Assembly (NCBI RefSeq): GCF_014837105.1
Contig: NZ_JACSPO010000011.1
Coordinates: 30,907-94,906, forward strand
DNA length: 64,000 bases
Reading direction: 5' to 3'
Source: Oceanitalea stevensii
GTDB lineage: Bacteria > Actinomycetota > Actinomycetes > Actinomycetales > Actinomycetaceae
The notes under the pieces were generated by a model. The model had not been told where the DNA came from. It saw only the letters and a program-made list of their open reading frames with translations, and searched no databases. Below are positions 16,039 to 26,089 of this stretch, piece after piece (the first letter of the stretch is position 1; each line of letters starts with the position of its first letter). The position numbers and the translations under genes are program-made.

Positions 16039-17118
16039 TCAGCCCGTGGACACGACGCGGACCACCGCGCGCTCGAGGTGGGGCACTCGCGTCCGCAGCC
16101 GCTCCTCGACCGCGCGACAGACATCGATGCCGCACTCGAGGGTGAGGCCGTTCTCCACACTGATCCCGACGTCCGCCTCGAGCCGGTGGCCCGTCCACCG
16201 GGCCCGCACCGCGTCCACCGCGACGACTCCCGCCACCCGACCGGACTCGGCCTCGAGCAGGTCAAGAGTCTCGGGCTCGACGCCGTCCATGAGCCGGCGC
16301 ACGACCGTGCGCATGGAGCCGACGAGCACCGCGACGATGACGGCCGCGATGACGAGGCCGACGACCGGGTCGAGCCACGGAACGCCCGCCCACGCCCCGA
16401 CGACACCGATGACGACGGCAAGGGAGGTCAGCGCGTCGGTCCTGGCGTGCTGCCCCTCGGCGACCAGCGCCGCGGAGCCGATCCGCCGGCCGGCACGGAT
16501 GCGGTAGACAGCGACGACATCGTTGCCGGCCGCGCCCACGAGGGCGGCGGCGAGCACCCACCCCAGGTGGGTCATGTCGCGCTCGGTGCTGAGGGCACGG
16601 ACCGACTCCCACACGATGAGAGCCGCCGACAGCGCGACGACGAGCCCGATGAGGAGTCCTACGAGGTCCTCGGCCCGGCGGAAGCCGTGGCTGTAGCGCC
16701 GGGTCGCGGGACGCCGGCCGAGCCGGAAGGCGATGATGAGCGGGATGGTCGTCGCAAGGTGGCCGAGGTTGTGAAGGGTGTCGGCGAGCAGTGCGACCGA
16801 GCCACTGAGCCAGACGATGATCAGCTGGAGCACGGCAGTGGTGCCCATGCCCGCCAGGCTCACCCACGCGGCGCGGATCCCGATCGCGCTGCTCTCCTCT
16901 GCGGTCCGGATGGTCTCGCTGTGGTCGTGGCTGTGCGGCACCAGGGCATGGCGCAGCCGAGCCCACGGGCCGCCGTGCCCGTGCTCGTGGCTCGTGCCGT
17001 GCGCGTGGCCGTGGTCGTGGCCGGTCTCGTGGTCGTGGCCGTGGTCGTGCTCAGGGCCATGGCCGTCCTCGTGGCCGACACGCGGGCCGTCGAGCCCTGG
17101 CTGCAGTGACGCGTTCAT
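16039..17118 (-). CDS. Cation diffusion facilitator (CDF) metal exporter
   Basis: Proton-coupled divalent metal efflux protein, 359 residues. The N-terminus is a His/Asp/Gly-rich metal-binding segment (for example HDHGHDHETGHDHGHAHG) followed by six predicted helices. Metal-site residues appear in LLADTLHNLGHL (helix 2) and EGQHARTDALTSLAVV (helix 5). A cytoplasmic C-terminal domain with His residues follows. It is divergent from an ArsR-type sensor whose metal ligands match the Ni/Co sensor NmtR, so the cargo may be nickel or cobalt, or zinc as in many CDFs. The ATG at 17118 is the first in frame. Confidence 0.92.
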   Translation of the reverse strand: MNASLQPGLDGPRVGHEDGHGPEHDHGHDHETGHDHGHAHGTSHEHGHGGPWARLRHALVPHSHDHSETIRTAEESSAIGIRAAWVSLAGMGTTAVLQLIIVWLSGSVALLADTLHNLGHLATTIPLIIAFRLGRRPATRRYSHGFRRAEDLVGLLIGLVVALSAALIVWESVRALSTERDMTHLGWVLAAALVGAAGNDVVAVYRIRAGRRIGSAALVAEGQHARTDALTSLAVVIGVVGAWAGVPWLDPVVGLVIAAVIVAVLVGSMRTVVRRLMDGVEPETLDLLEAESGRVAGVVAVDAVRARWTGHRLEADVGISVENGLTLECGIDVCRAVEERLRTRVPHLERAVVRVVSTG

Positions 17119-17175
17119 GCTTCCAAAACTACCTGCTCATCCATGCAGATAACGACACGCCGCTAGGCTGGACGT

Positions 17176-17553
17176 GTGCACGACGAGCCGATACGCCCCG
17201 TTCCCGACGACGAGCACGCGCAGATCGCAGCCGACCGCTTCCGGATGCTGTCCGACCCGACGCGCGTCAAGATCCTCTGGGCGCTCTTCCAGGCCGAGTC
17301 CAACGTCAACACCCTCGCCGAGAACGTCGGGGCAACACCCGCCGCGGTGAGCCAGCACCTCGCCAAGCTCCGGCTCGCCAGCCTCGTGAGGACGCGACGC
17401 GACGGCACCTTCGTCTACTACTCGGCCACGGACGCCCACGTCCACCGCCTGCTGGCCGAGTCTCTCTCGCACGCGGAGCACGTCACCGGCGTGGCCGCCG
17501 GAACCGACGCCCACAGCTACCGGGCGGCAGGTCGCGTGGCAGACTCCCGATAG
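17176..17553 (+). CDS. ArsR/SmtB-family metal sensor, NmtR-like
   Basis: Metal-responsive repressor of 125 residues, with a winged helix (LSDPTRVKILWALFQAE, TPAAVSQHLAKLRLASLV, RRDGTFVYYS). The alpha3 Cys motif of ArsR/CadC is missing (ESNVNTLAENV). In the C-terminal helix Asp86, His88, His99 and His102 give D-x-H-x10-H-x2-H, the same spacing as the alpha5 nickel/cobalt site of mycobacterial NmtR (D91/H93/H104/H107). A His at position 2 parallels the N-terminal ligand of NmtR. GTG at 17176 is chosen. It is divergent from the CDF exporter, the usual repressor-efflux pair. Confidence 0.88.
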   Translation: MHDEPIRPVPDDEHAQIAADRFRMLSDPTRVKILWALFQAESNVNTLAENVGATPAAVSQHLAKLRLASLVRTRRDGTFVYYSATDAHVHRLLAESLSHAEHVTGVAAGTDAHSYRAAGRVADSR

Positions 17554-17679
17554 GCCCCGGCGGGCGAGCGGGTGCACACCGCGGGCCGTCAGCGAACCGC
17601 GGATACTGGCACGACCGTCGCCCGCGCCCTAGCGTGTGACCGTGCCCCTCGACGCAACCCCGCCCCTCGCGGGTGCCGC

Positions 17680-18051
17680 ATGACACTGCGACTGGACGCC
17701 GGCTCCCCGGAGCCGCCCTTCGCGCAGCTGCGCGCCCAGCTCACCGCGCAGATCGGTGACGGGACGCTACGCCCGGGCGACCGGCTGCCGACGGTGCGCG
17801 CGCTGGCGGACGAGCTCGGCATCGCGCCGAACACCGTCGCGCGGGCCTACCGCGAGCTCGAGGCGGACGGCCTGCTCGTGGGCCGGGGCCGGGCGGGCAC
17901 CTTCGTCACCGACCCGGCGGCACGCGGGGGCGCCGACGACGACCACGCGGCGGCCGAGCGCGCCGCGGCGTCGTACGTGGAGGCGGTGCGCTCCCTGGGG
18001 CTGGACCCGCGCGAGGCCCTCGCCGTCGTGCGCCGGGCGCTCGGCGTCTGA
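17680..18051 (+). CDS. GntR-family regulator, YtrA-like
   Basis: Short 123-residue GntR-family protein: a winged helix (PFAQLRAQLTAQIGDGTLRP, GDRLPTVRALADELGIAPNT, VARAYRELEADGLLVGRGRA, GTFV) and only a small helical C-terminal part of about 50 residues (AAASYVEAVRSLGLDPREAL). This matches the YtrA subfamily, which usually controls ABC transporters. No dedicated transporter follows on this strand before the MarR gene, whose stop is one base away in convergent orientation. ATG at 17680 gives the family N-terminus. Confidence 0.88.
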   Translation: MTLRLDAGSPEPPFAQLRAQLTAQIGDGTLRPGDRLPTVRALADELGIAPNTVARAYRELEADGLLVGRGRAGTFVTDPAARGGADDDHAAAERAAASYVEAVRSLGLDPREALAVVRRALGV

Positions 18052-18052
18052 G

Positions 18053-18487
18053 CTAGTCGACCAGCCGGCGCAGCAGGCGGGCGAGCTCCTCGCGCTCCCG
18101 GGGGTCCAGCCGGCCGAAGAAGGCCGCGGCCTCGGCGCCGCGGAGCCGGTCCGCGGCCTCGTGGACCTCGCGGCCCTCGTCCGTGGCGACGACGAGCACG
18201 GCCCGGCGGTCGGCGGGGTCGGGCTGCCGCGCGACGAGGCCGCGGGCCTCGAGGGAGTCGACAACCTCGGTCGCCGAGCGCGGGGCGATGCGCAGGTGGG
18301 CGGCGACCTCGCTGAGGCGGGCGCCGTCGTGCCCGCACACCGTCCGCAGCGCCCGCGCCTGGTGCGGGGACAGGTCCCAGTCCTCCAGCGAGGACCACAT
18401 CCGGCGGCGCAGCGCGCGGCTCGCGTGCATGAGTGCTTCGCTGAGCTCGGGGTCGGCCATGGCCGCAACAGTAGCGCGCACCCACAT
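18053..18487 (-). CDS. MarR-family transcriptional regulator
   Basis: Winged-helix regulator of about 135-144 residues: LSPHQARALRTVCGHDGARL, SEVAAHLRIAPRSATEVVDS, LEARGLVARQPDPADRRAVL and a C-terminal helix LRRLVD. The ATG at 18487 has a GAGGT ribosome-binding-like element at good spacing, which also lies in the operator; the ATG at 18460 (MADPELSE) is the alternative. The gene is divergent from an ABC exporter across a 21-bp dyad, so it probably represses itself and the exporter in response to a toxic compound. Confidence 0.88.
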   Translation of the reverse strand: MWVRATVAAMADPELSEALMHASRALRRRMWSSLEDWDLSPHQARALRTVCGHDGARLSEVAAHLRIAPRSATEVVDSLEARGLVARQPDPADRRAVLVVATDEGREVHEAADRLRGAEAAAFFGRLDPREREELARLLRRLVD

Positions 18488-18506
18488 AGTGAGGTAACCT
18501 CGCTAT
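18486..18506. promoter_or_regulatory. MarR-type operator between marR-like gene and ABC exporter
   Basis: Left arm ATAGTGAGGT and right arm ACCTCGCTAT face each other around one central A; nine of ten positions pair. The dyad overlaps the start of the MarR gene and lies about 120 bp before the exporter start. Its AT-containing sequence stands out from the GC-rich surroundings. Confidence 0.75.
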
Positions 18507-18623
18507 TGCGTGCGGCGCGACGGTCACGGCAGGACATCGCCGACCAGTCCCGCGCCCCGCCCCTGAACCGGTCCGACGGCACCCACACTCCGCCGTCGTC
18601 ATTGAGAAAGCGAGGTGGCGCTC

Positions 18624-20447
<1,824 letters not shown>

Positions 20448-20484
20448 CGTCGCAGGCGCACGGCGGCGGCGGGGCTGGGCGCGG

Positions 20485-21255
20485 TCAGGCTCGGGTGGGG
20501 GCGAGCTCCTCCACCAGGGCGCGGACCGTCGTGGCGGTCTCCTCCCAGCCGTCCACGGCGATGCACCGGACGCCCATCGCCTTGACCGGGTAGTCGTTGC
20601 CGCCCTCGTCGAGGCGGTCGCCGATGAAGAGCATGTCGGCGAGGTCGATGCCGGTCTGCTCGGCCAGGCGGGTCATGCCGTAGGCCTTGTCGACGCCCTG
20701 GCGGGTGATGTCGATCGACGTCGAGCCGCCGGAGCGGACCTCGAGCTCGGGCAGCAGCGGGGCGACGGCGGCGCGCAGCTGCTCCTTCTTCTCCCCCGTC
20801 GGGTCCCAGGCGCGCTTCGCGTCCAGCGGCGCCTGCTGGCCGAGGGCCGAGAACGTGATCTGTGAGCCGCGGTCCTCGAGGGCCGGTCCCCAGGTCTGCT
20901 CCTCCCACAGCCCCAGCCGCCGCGCCTCACGCTCGACGACGGCCAGCGCCTCGGCGCGCTCCTCGGCGGAGAGGTCGTGGGCGTAGACCTCACGGAGGTC
21001 GCCGTCGTCGTCGTAGCGGTAGTAGCGCGTGCCGCAGGTCGGCATGAGGTGCAGACGCGAGCGGGCGGCGTCGTCGAGCTCGAGCCGCTCGGTCACCTGG
21101 GTGGTGAACTGCTCGAGCTGCCCGCCCGAGATGATGCACACCGGGACGACGGCGAGGAGCGCGGTGAGCGCCTCGGCCATCTCCGGGTGGATCGGGGACT
21201 TCGAGGGCGTGAGGGTGTCGTCGAGGTCGAAGGCGACCAGTCGGGCGGCAGGCAT
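20485..21255 (-). CDS. HAD-IIB family hydrolase (Cof/phosphomannomutase-like phosphatase)
   Basis: The 256-residue phosphatase of the HAD superfamily has motif I AFDLDDTLTPSK with nucleophile Asp10, motif II CIISGGQLEQF, Lys in the DITRQGVDKAYGM segment and motif IV FIGDRLDEGGND. The IIB-type cap lies between motifs II and III. Substrate is probably a sugar phosphate or similar. ATG at 21255 is chosen; a TTG at 21270 would add five residues. No operon partner is clear. Confidence 0.88.
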   Translation of the reverse strand: MPAARLVAFDLDDTLTPSKSPIHPEMAEALTALLAVVPVCIISGGQLEQFTTQVTERLELDDAARSRLHLMPTCGTRYYRYDDDGDLREVYAHDLSAEERAEALAVVEREARRLGLWEEQTWGPALEDRGSQITFSALGQQAPLDAKRAWDPTGEKKEQLRAAVAPLLPELEVRSGGSTSIDITRQGVDKAYGMTRLAEQTGIDLADMLFIGDRLDEGGNDYPVKAMGVRCIAVDGWEETATTVRALVEELAPTRA

Positions 21256-21284
21256 CGGCTCAGGATACAAGCGCGCCCGGAGGC

Positions 21285-22106
21285 TCAGAACTCCTCGTGG
21301 GTGTCCGGGTCGTGGCTCTGCCGGCCGCGCTCGAGGCCGCTGATCTGCGCCATCTCCGACTCGCTCAGCTCGAAGCCGAAGACGTCGAGGTTGAGGCTCT
21401 GCCGGTCCGGGCTGGCGGACTTCGGGATGGGCAGGACGCCGAGCTGGACGTGCCAGCGCAGCACCACCTGCGCGGCCTCCACGCCGTGGCGGCCGGCGAT
21501 CTGCTCGAGCGCCGGCTCGGTGAGGAGCGAGGCGCTGCGGGCCAGCGGACTCCAGGACTGGGTGAGCACGGTGCGCTCGGCGTCGGCGGCGCGCATGTCG
21601 GCCTGCGTGAAGTAGGGGTGCAGCTCGATCTGGTTGACCGCCGGCGCCACGTCGGTCTCGGCGATGATCCGGTCCAGGTGCGCGGCGGTGAAGTTCGAGA
21701 CGCCGATCGAGCGGACGACGCCGTCCTCGCGCAGCTTGACGAGCGCGCGCCAGGAGTCGACGTACTTGTCCAGGCGCGGCAGCGGCCAGTGGATGAGGTA
21801 GAGGTCGACGTACTCGAGGCCGAGCTTCTTGCGGGACGTCTCGAAGGCGCGCAGCGCCTCCTCGTAGCCCTGGTCGCTGCCGCGGAGCTTGGTCGTGACG
21901 ATGATCTGCTCACGCGGGACGCCGGACTCGGCGATGCCGCGGCCGACGGCCTCCTCGTTCTCGTACTTCGCGGCGGTGTCGATGAGCCGGTAGCCCATCT
22001 CGAGTGCCGTCCGCACGGCCTCGGGGGCCTCCTCGTCCATCGGCCAGGTGCCGAGGCCGATCGCGGGGATCCGGTTGCCGTCGTTGAGCGCGAGAGTCGG
22101 GATCAT
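21285..22106 (-). CDS. Aldo/keto reductase (2,5-diketo-gluconate reductase type)
   Basis: NADPH-dependent oxidoreductase of 273 residues with a TIM-barrel fold. The catalytic tetrad appears in YRLIDTAAKYENEEAVGRG (Asp and Tyr), VTTKLRGSDQG (Lys) and YLIHWPLP (His). The phosphate-binding LPIPKSASPDRQ loop and the QIELHPYFTQ segment are typical of the AKR5-like group. ATG at 22106 gives the standard MIPTLALNDGNRIPAIGLGT start. The 195-bp upstream gap holds one copy of a dispersed repeat. Confidence 0.92.
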   Translation of the reverse strand: MIPTLALNDGNRIPAIGLGTWPMDEEAPEAVRTALEMGYRLIDTAAKYENEEAVGRGIAESGVPREQIIVTTKLRGSDQGYEEALRAFETSRKKLGLEYVDLYLIHWPLPRLDKYVDSWRALVKLREDGVVRSIGVSNFTAAHLDRIIAETDVAPAVNQIELHPYFTQADMRAADAERTVLTQSWSPLARSASLLTEPALEQIAGRHGVEAAQVVLRWHVQLGVLPIPKSASPDRQSLNLDVFGFELSESEMAQISGLERGRQSHDPDTHEEF

Positions 22107-22244
22107 GTGGCCATTGTGGCGCGCGGGGCACCGCACCCGCACCCGGCGCCCCCGGCCGGACCGACCGTGCGGCCCTTGAGTCCGCTGTGCCGGCGGTAGA
22201 CCGGGCGCACGGTGGACCGGCGGGCGCACGGTGCGAGGAGGCGG

Positions 22245-22265
22245 GGCGAGATCCAGCTCTCGGCG
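22245..22265. repeat. Dispersed repeat copy (GAGATCCAGCT type)
   Basis: GGCGAGATCCAGCTCTCGGC at 22245-22264 matches GGCGAGATCCAGCTGTCGGC at 25161-25180 (inside oleBC) in 19 of 20 positions. It lies in the gap between the aldo/keto reductase and oleD, on the plus strand. Confidence 0.6.
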
Positions 22266-22301
22266 CGAGGGAGGGCGGTGCGCAGTGCGCCGCCGCCGCC
22301 G

Positions 22302-23345
22302 TCAGTGCGTGCGGTAGTGCTCGGCGAGCCGGGCGAGGCCCTCGTCGATGCTGACGGCCGGCTCCCAGCCGAGCACCTCGCGGGTGCGTCGTTGGTCGAA
22401 CCAGTGCGCGGTGGAGAGCTGCTCGGCGAGGAAGCGGGTCATCGGCGGCTCGTCGCGGCCCGGGCGCACCGCCCACACGGCCTCGACCAGTCCCCCGGCC
22501 ACCTTCGCCAGCCGTGCCGGCACGCGCCACGCCGGGGCCGGCGCGCCGGCGGCGAGCGAGATCCCGGAGATGAGGTCACCGATCGCGCGCGGCTCCCCGT
22601 TCGTCACGACGAGCGCCTGCCCGTGGGCCTGCGGCGCGCGCTCGAGCGCCGCGACGAGCGCGTCAGCCGCGTTGTCGACGTAGACGGAGTCGACGAGCGC
22701 CGCGCCGTGGTCGAGCAACGGCAGCCGTCCGGCCCGCGCACGCTCGACGATCCGCGCGACGAGCTGCGTGTCCCCCGGCCCCCACACGAGGTGCGGGCGG
22801 ACGGCGACCACGGCGAGGTCAGGTCCGTCGGCCTCCAGCGCCAGCAGCTCAGCCGCCGCCTTGGTCCGGGCGTAGTTGCCGCGCGCGTGCTCGGGCTGCG
22901 CGGGTCCGGCCTCCTCGCCGACGAGGGACCCTCCCGTGTGCGCGACCGACGGCGAGGACACCTGGACGAAGCGCCGCACCCCCGCCGCTCGTGCGGCCGC
23001 GAGCAGCGTGCGCGTGCCCTCGACGTTCACCTGCTCGTACTCGTGCCGCGGACCGCTCACCGAGACCTTCGCGGCGAGGTGGACGACGGCGTCCCGCCCC
23101 TCGACGGCGCGCGTCACCGCTGCGGGGTCGGTGAGGGACCCGAGCGAGTCGCTCGCCCCTTCGACGCCGGCGGGGCGCCGCTGGAAGGTCCGCACGTCGT
23201 GGCCCGCGGCCACCAGTCGCTCCGCCGTCCGTCGGCCGAGCATGCCGCTGGCCCCGGTGACGAGGACGCGCAGCGCCTGCGGGGGCGCGGTCTCGGCCGT
23301 GGTGGCGGGGGCGTCGACGCGGCGGCGACGGCGCTGCCGGGTCAC
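22302..23345 (-). CDS. oleD: OleD, 2-alkyl-3-oxoalkanoate reductase
   Basis: Short-chain-dehydrogenase-type reductase (3-beta-HSD family) that reduces the OleA beta-keto acid to a 2-alkyl-3-hydroxyalkanoate. The 347-residue product starts with a basic stretch, then the NAD(P)-binding motif VLVTGASGMLGRRTAERLVA, then VHLAAKVSVSG, and the catalytic YxxxK in NYARTKAAAELLA. The GTG at 23345 overlaps the oleBC stop, so the genes are coupled. Position after oleA and oleBC and the family match make OleD the natural call; a generic epimerase is the alternative. Confidence 0.88.
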   Translation of the reverse strand: MTRQRRRRRVDAPATTAETAPPQALRVLVTGASGMLGRRTAERLVAAGHDVRTFQRRPAGVEGASDSLGSLTDPAAVTRAVEGRDAVVHLAAKVSVSGPRHEYEQVNVEGTRTLLAAARAAGVRRFVQVSSPSVAHTGGSLVGEEAGPAQPEHARGNYARTKAAAELLALEADGPDLAVVAVRPHLVWGPGDTQLVARIVERARAGRLPLLDHGAALVDSVYVDNAADALVAALERAPQAHGQALVVTNGEPRAIGDLISGISLAAGAPAPAWRVPARLAKVAGGLVEAVWAVRPGRDEPPMTRFLAEQLSTAHWFDQRRTREVLGWEPAVSIDEGLARLAEHYRTH

Positions 23346-26089
23346 GGCTCGCCCATCCGCCCGCCGGCCAGGGCCTTCTCGGCCCACCGGCCGATGCGGC
23401 CGCGCTCGATCTTCGCGTTGTGCCGCACGTCGGTGGGTAGCTCCCGCACGCGCAGGACGGCCGCCACCGGGACGCCGCACGCCTCGGCGACGGCGCGGCG
23501 CACCGCGCTCATGAGGCCGGGAGTCGCGAGCGAGGCACCGGCGCGTGAACGGCGGTCCACAGCCGGGTCTGTCTCAAGGACGACGACGAGCTGCTGGGTC
23601 CCCGAGGGGCCCACACCCACGGCGGCCGCGCGCAGGACGCCGGGCACCCGCTCGGCGGCGTGCTCGACGGCCACGGGCGTGATGACGCCCCCGGGCGCCG
23701 TGACGACGTGCGACAGGCGCCCCTCGACCCACAGCCGCCCCTCGGCGTCGAGGTGGCCGACGTCGCCGGTCCGGTGACGGCCCGGGTGGTCGGCGCTGGC
23801 CTCCTGCGTCGCCCACAGTCGGTCGTAGGTGCGCTTGAGGTGCGGCGCGGCGACGAGGATCTCCCCCGTGACGCCGGGTGCGTCGGTGGGCTCACCGGTG
23901 GCCGCGCCGTCGGCGTCGAGCGGGAGGATGGTGACCTGCGTGCCGGGGACCGGGCGGCCCACGCAGGTGCCGCTGCCCGCGCCGGGGACGGTGCCGACGC
24001 CGGCGACGGCGCGGCGGATCTCCTCGAGGTCGATGTCGGTGACCGGGAGGACCTCGGTCATCCCGTAGGGCGTGCGGGCGCTGGCACGGGGCATGACCTC
24101 GGCGACGCGCGCGAGCAGCTCCGGCGGGATCGGCGCGCCCGCGGACAGGAAGAGCCCGACGCCGGAGAGCGCCTCGCGCTGCTCGGCGGACAGCTCCCCG
24201 GCGGTCGCGAGGACGTTGCGCAGGGCGGAGGGCGAGGTGAAGACGGCGGTCGCACTGCTCGCGCGGACCGCCTCGGCGAGCGCGGCGGCGGTGAGGGTGG
24301 CCGGCGCAGTGACGTCCATGTCGGGGACGACGGCGAGCGAGCCGAGCGCGGTCCCGAGCAGTGCGAAGGGCGCGAAGCCGGCGACGAAGGAGGACTCGCG
24401 GCCCAGGTCGTAGGTCTCGGCGAGGGTGTCACGCATCCCGGCCAGACCGCGGTGGGTGTAGACGACGCCCTTGGCCGGGCCGGTGGAGCCGGAGGTGAAG
24501 AGGATGGCGGCGTCGTCGTCGGGTCCCGGCACGGGAGGCAGCACGGTGCCGGCGCGCTCGAGCTCGGCGCCGCGGGCGGTGAGCCCGGGGAGGGTGTCGG
24601 TGACGCCGAGCGCGCGGGCCTGCGCCGGCGGCAGCTCGCTCACGGCGACGCGGCGGCCGGGCCACGACAGGAGCCGCGCGCCGACGAGGCCGCGGTCGAT
24701 GCCGATGACGACGTCCGGCGAGGCGCCGCGGATCGCGCGGCTCATCCCGCGCAGGCCCAGGCCCTGGTCGGCGATGACGGCGACGGCGCCGAGGCGCAGG
24801 CAGGCGAAGAGCGCGGTCGTGAGGTCGACGCCGGGGGTGACGAGCAGGCTGACGCGCTGCCCCGGCCGCACGCCGGCGTCGTGCAGGCCGAGGGCGAGGT
24901 GGCGCACGCGGGTGGCGAGGTCGCGCCACGTCACGGTGTCGGTGCCGCCGGGGTGGAGGGCGACGACGGCGGGCGCGTCGTCGTCGCGACGCTCGTCGAG
25001 GACCGCCGCGAGCGGGCGGACCGGAGCGCCGCCGGCCGGAGAAGTCCGGCTGTCGGCGGGGAGGGGGGCGCCGGTGGCGAGGGGGCGAGTAACAAGTGCG
25101 CTGTCGGCGGGGAGGGAAGCGCCGGCGGGGAGGGGGGTGGGGGCGGGAGCCGCGCCGTCGGGCGAGATCCAGCTGTCGGCGGGGAAGGTCGACCCGAGCC
25201 AGCGGGTGATTGTGCCGGCGACGTCGACGTCCTCGGCGAGGAGGTGGCCGGCGCCCTCGAAGCGGTGCACGTCGGCGTGCGGCAGGCGGCGCAGGAGGTC
25301 CTCGAGGTAGCGACGCTGGAAGACCGGGTCGCGCGGGCCCCACAGGACGAGGGCCGGCACCTCGAGGCGGGCCACGCCGTCGGCGATGGCGTCGAGCGCG
25401 GGGCGGCTCGGGTGGCTCGGGTCGGCGGGGATGTCGGCGACGAAGTCGGCGACTGCGCGGCGGTCCTCGTCGTAGGGCGCGAGGTAGGCGGCGCGCACCT
25501 CCCGGCTCAGCGGCGGGTGGGCCAGGGCGAGGGTGGCGCGCAGGAAGGTGCGGGTGCCGCTCGTCGCCCAGCCGTGCACGCTCGGGTTGCCCGCCAGCCG
25601 CAGCAGGGCGGGGATCTCGCCGTCGTCGTCGTGGTGGACGGCGGTGTTGGTGAGGACGACGCCCGCGAGAACCTCGGGGTGCGCGACCGCCCAGCCCAGG
25701 GAGACGACGCCGCCCCAGTCGTGCCCCACCGTGACGACGGGGCCGGTGAGGCCGAGGTGGTCGGTGAGCTCGCCGAGCTCGGCGACGCGGTCGGCGAGGC
25801 GCCGGAAGCGCCCGTCGCGCTGGGACCAGCCCATGCCGAGCTGGTCGACGGCGACGACACGCCAGCCGGCCGCGGCGGCCGCGGGCAGCAGGGAGCGCCA
25901 CAGGTAGGACCACGTGGGGTTGCCGTGGACGGCGAGGAGCGTGCCGCGGGCCTCACCGGTGAGGTCGGGCGCGTTGTCGAGCAGGTGCCAGGTGACCGGC
26001 GGGTCCTCCCCCGTGCCGGGGACAGTGACGCGGCGGCTCCAGCGAGGGTCGAGGCCGGGAAGCTCGGGCAGGTCGGTGCCCGCGCTCAC
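23342..26089 (-). CDS. oleBC: OleBC fusion: beta-lactone decarboxylase + beta-lactone synthetase
   Basis: The 915-residue fused enzyme carries out the last two steps of long-chain olefin synthesis. Residues 1-295 are an alpha/beta hydrolase of the haloalkane-dehalogenase type (OleB) with HGNPTWSYLWRSLLP and the nucleophile loop VGHDWGGVVS. Residues about 360-915 are an acyl-CoA-synthetase-like domain (OleC) with TSGSTGPAKGVVYTHRG, YGMTEVLPV, TGDVGHLDAEGRLWVEGR and late Lys in VRHNAKIERGRIGRW. The linker (about 296-358) is Pro/Ala-rich with three PADS repeats that correspond to dispersed DNA repeats. GTG at 26089 overlaps the oleA stop (GTGA). Such fusions are known in actinobacteria. Confidence 0.92.
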   Translation of the reverse strand: MSAGTDLPELPGLDPRWSRRVTVPGTGEDPPVTWHLLDNAPDLTGEARGTLLAVHGNPTWSYLWRSLLPAAAAAGWRVVAVDQLGMGWSQRDGRFRRLADRVAELGELTDHLGLTGPVVTVGHDWGGVVSLGWAVAHPEVLAGVVLTNTAVHHDDDGEIPALLRLAGNPSVHGWATSGTRTFLRATLALAHPPLSREVRAAYLAPYDEDRRAVADFVADIPADPSHPSRPALDAIADGVARLEVPALVLWGPRDPVFQRRYLEDLLRRLPHADVHRFEGAGHLLAEDVDVAGTITRWLGSTFPADSWISPDGAAPAPTPLPAGASLPADSALVTRPLATGAPLPADSRTSPAGGAPVRPLAAVLDERRDDDAPAVVALHPGGTDTVTWRDLATRVRHLALGLHDAGVRPGQRVSLLVTPGVDLTTALFACLRLGAVAVIADQGLGLRGMSRAIRGASPDVVIGIDRGLVGARLLSWPGRRVAVSELPPAQARALGVTDTLPGLTARGAELERAGTVLPPVPGPDDDAAILFTSGSTGPAKGVVYTHRGLAGMRDTLAETYDLGRESSFVAGFAPFALLGTALGSLAVVPDMDVTAPATLTAAALAEAVRASSATAVFTSPSALRNVLATAGELSAEQREALSGVGLFLSAGAPIPPELLARVAEVMPRASARTPYGMTEVLPVTDIDLEEIRRAVAGVGTVPGAGSGTCVGRPVPGTQVTILPLDADGAATGEPTDAPGVTGEILVAAPHLKRTYDRLWATQEASADHPGRHRTGDVGHLDAEGRLWVEGRLSHVVTAPGGVITPVAVEHAAERVPGVLRAAAVGVGPSGTQQLVVVLETDPAVDRRSRAGASLATPGLMSAVRRAVAEACGVPVAAVLRVRELPTDVRHNAKIERGRIGRWAEKALAGGRMGEP
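25041..25184. repeat. Repeats inside the OleB-OleC linker
   Basis: Three copies of CTGTCGGCGGGGA, at about 25050, 25111 and 25172, carry different leaders: GAAGTCCGG, GTAACAAGTGCG and GGCGAGATCCAG. The second leader recurs as GTAACAAGTCAG at 60324 and the third at 22245, both outside genes. On the coding strand they encode LPADSR, LPADSA and FPADSW. Confidence 0.7.

Noticed and set aside
18615..18623. GTG at 18615 as ABC exporter start
   Set aside because: It would place the GAGG ribosome binding site directly on the start codon; ATG 18624 has proper spacing.
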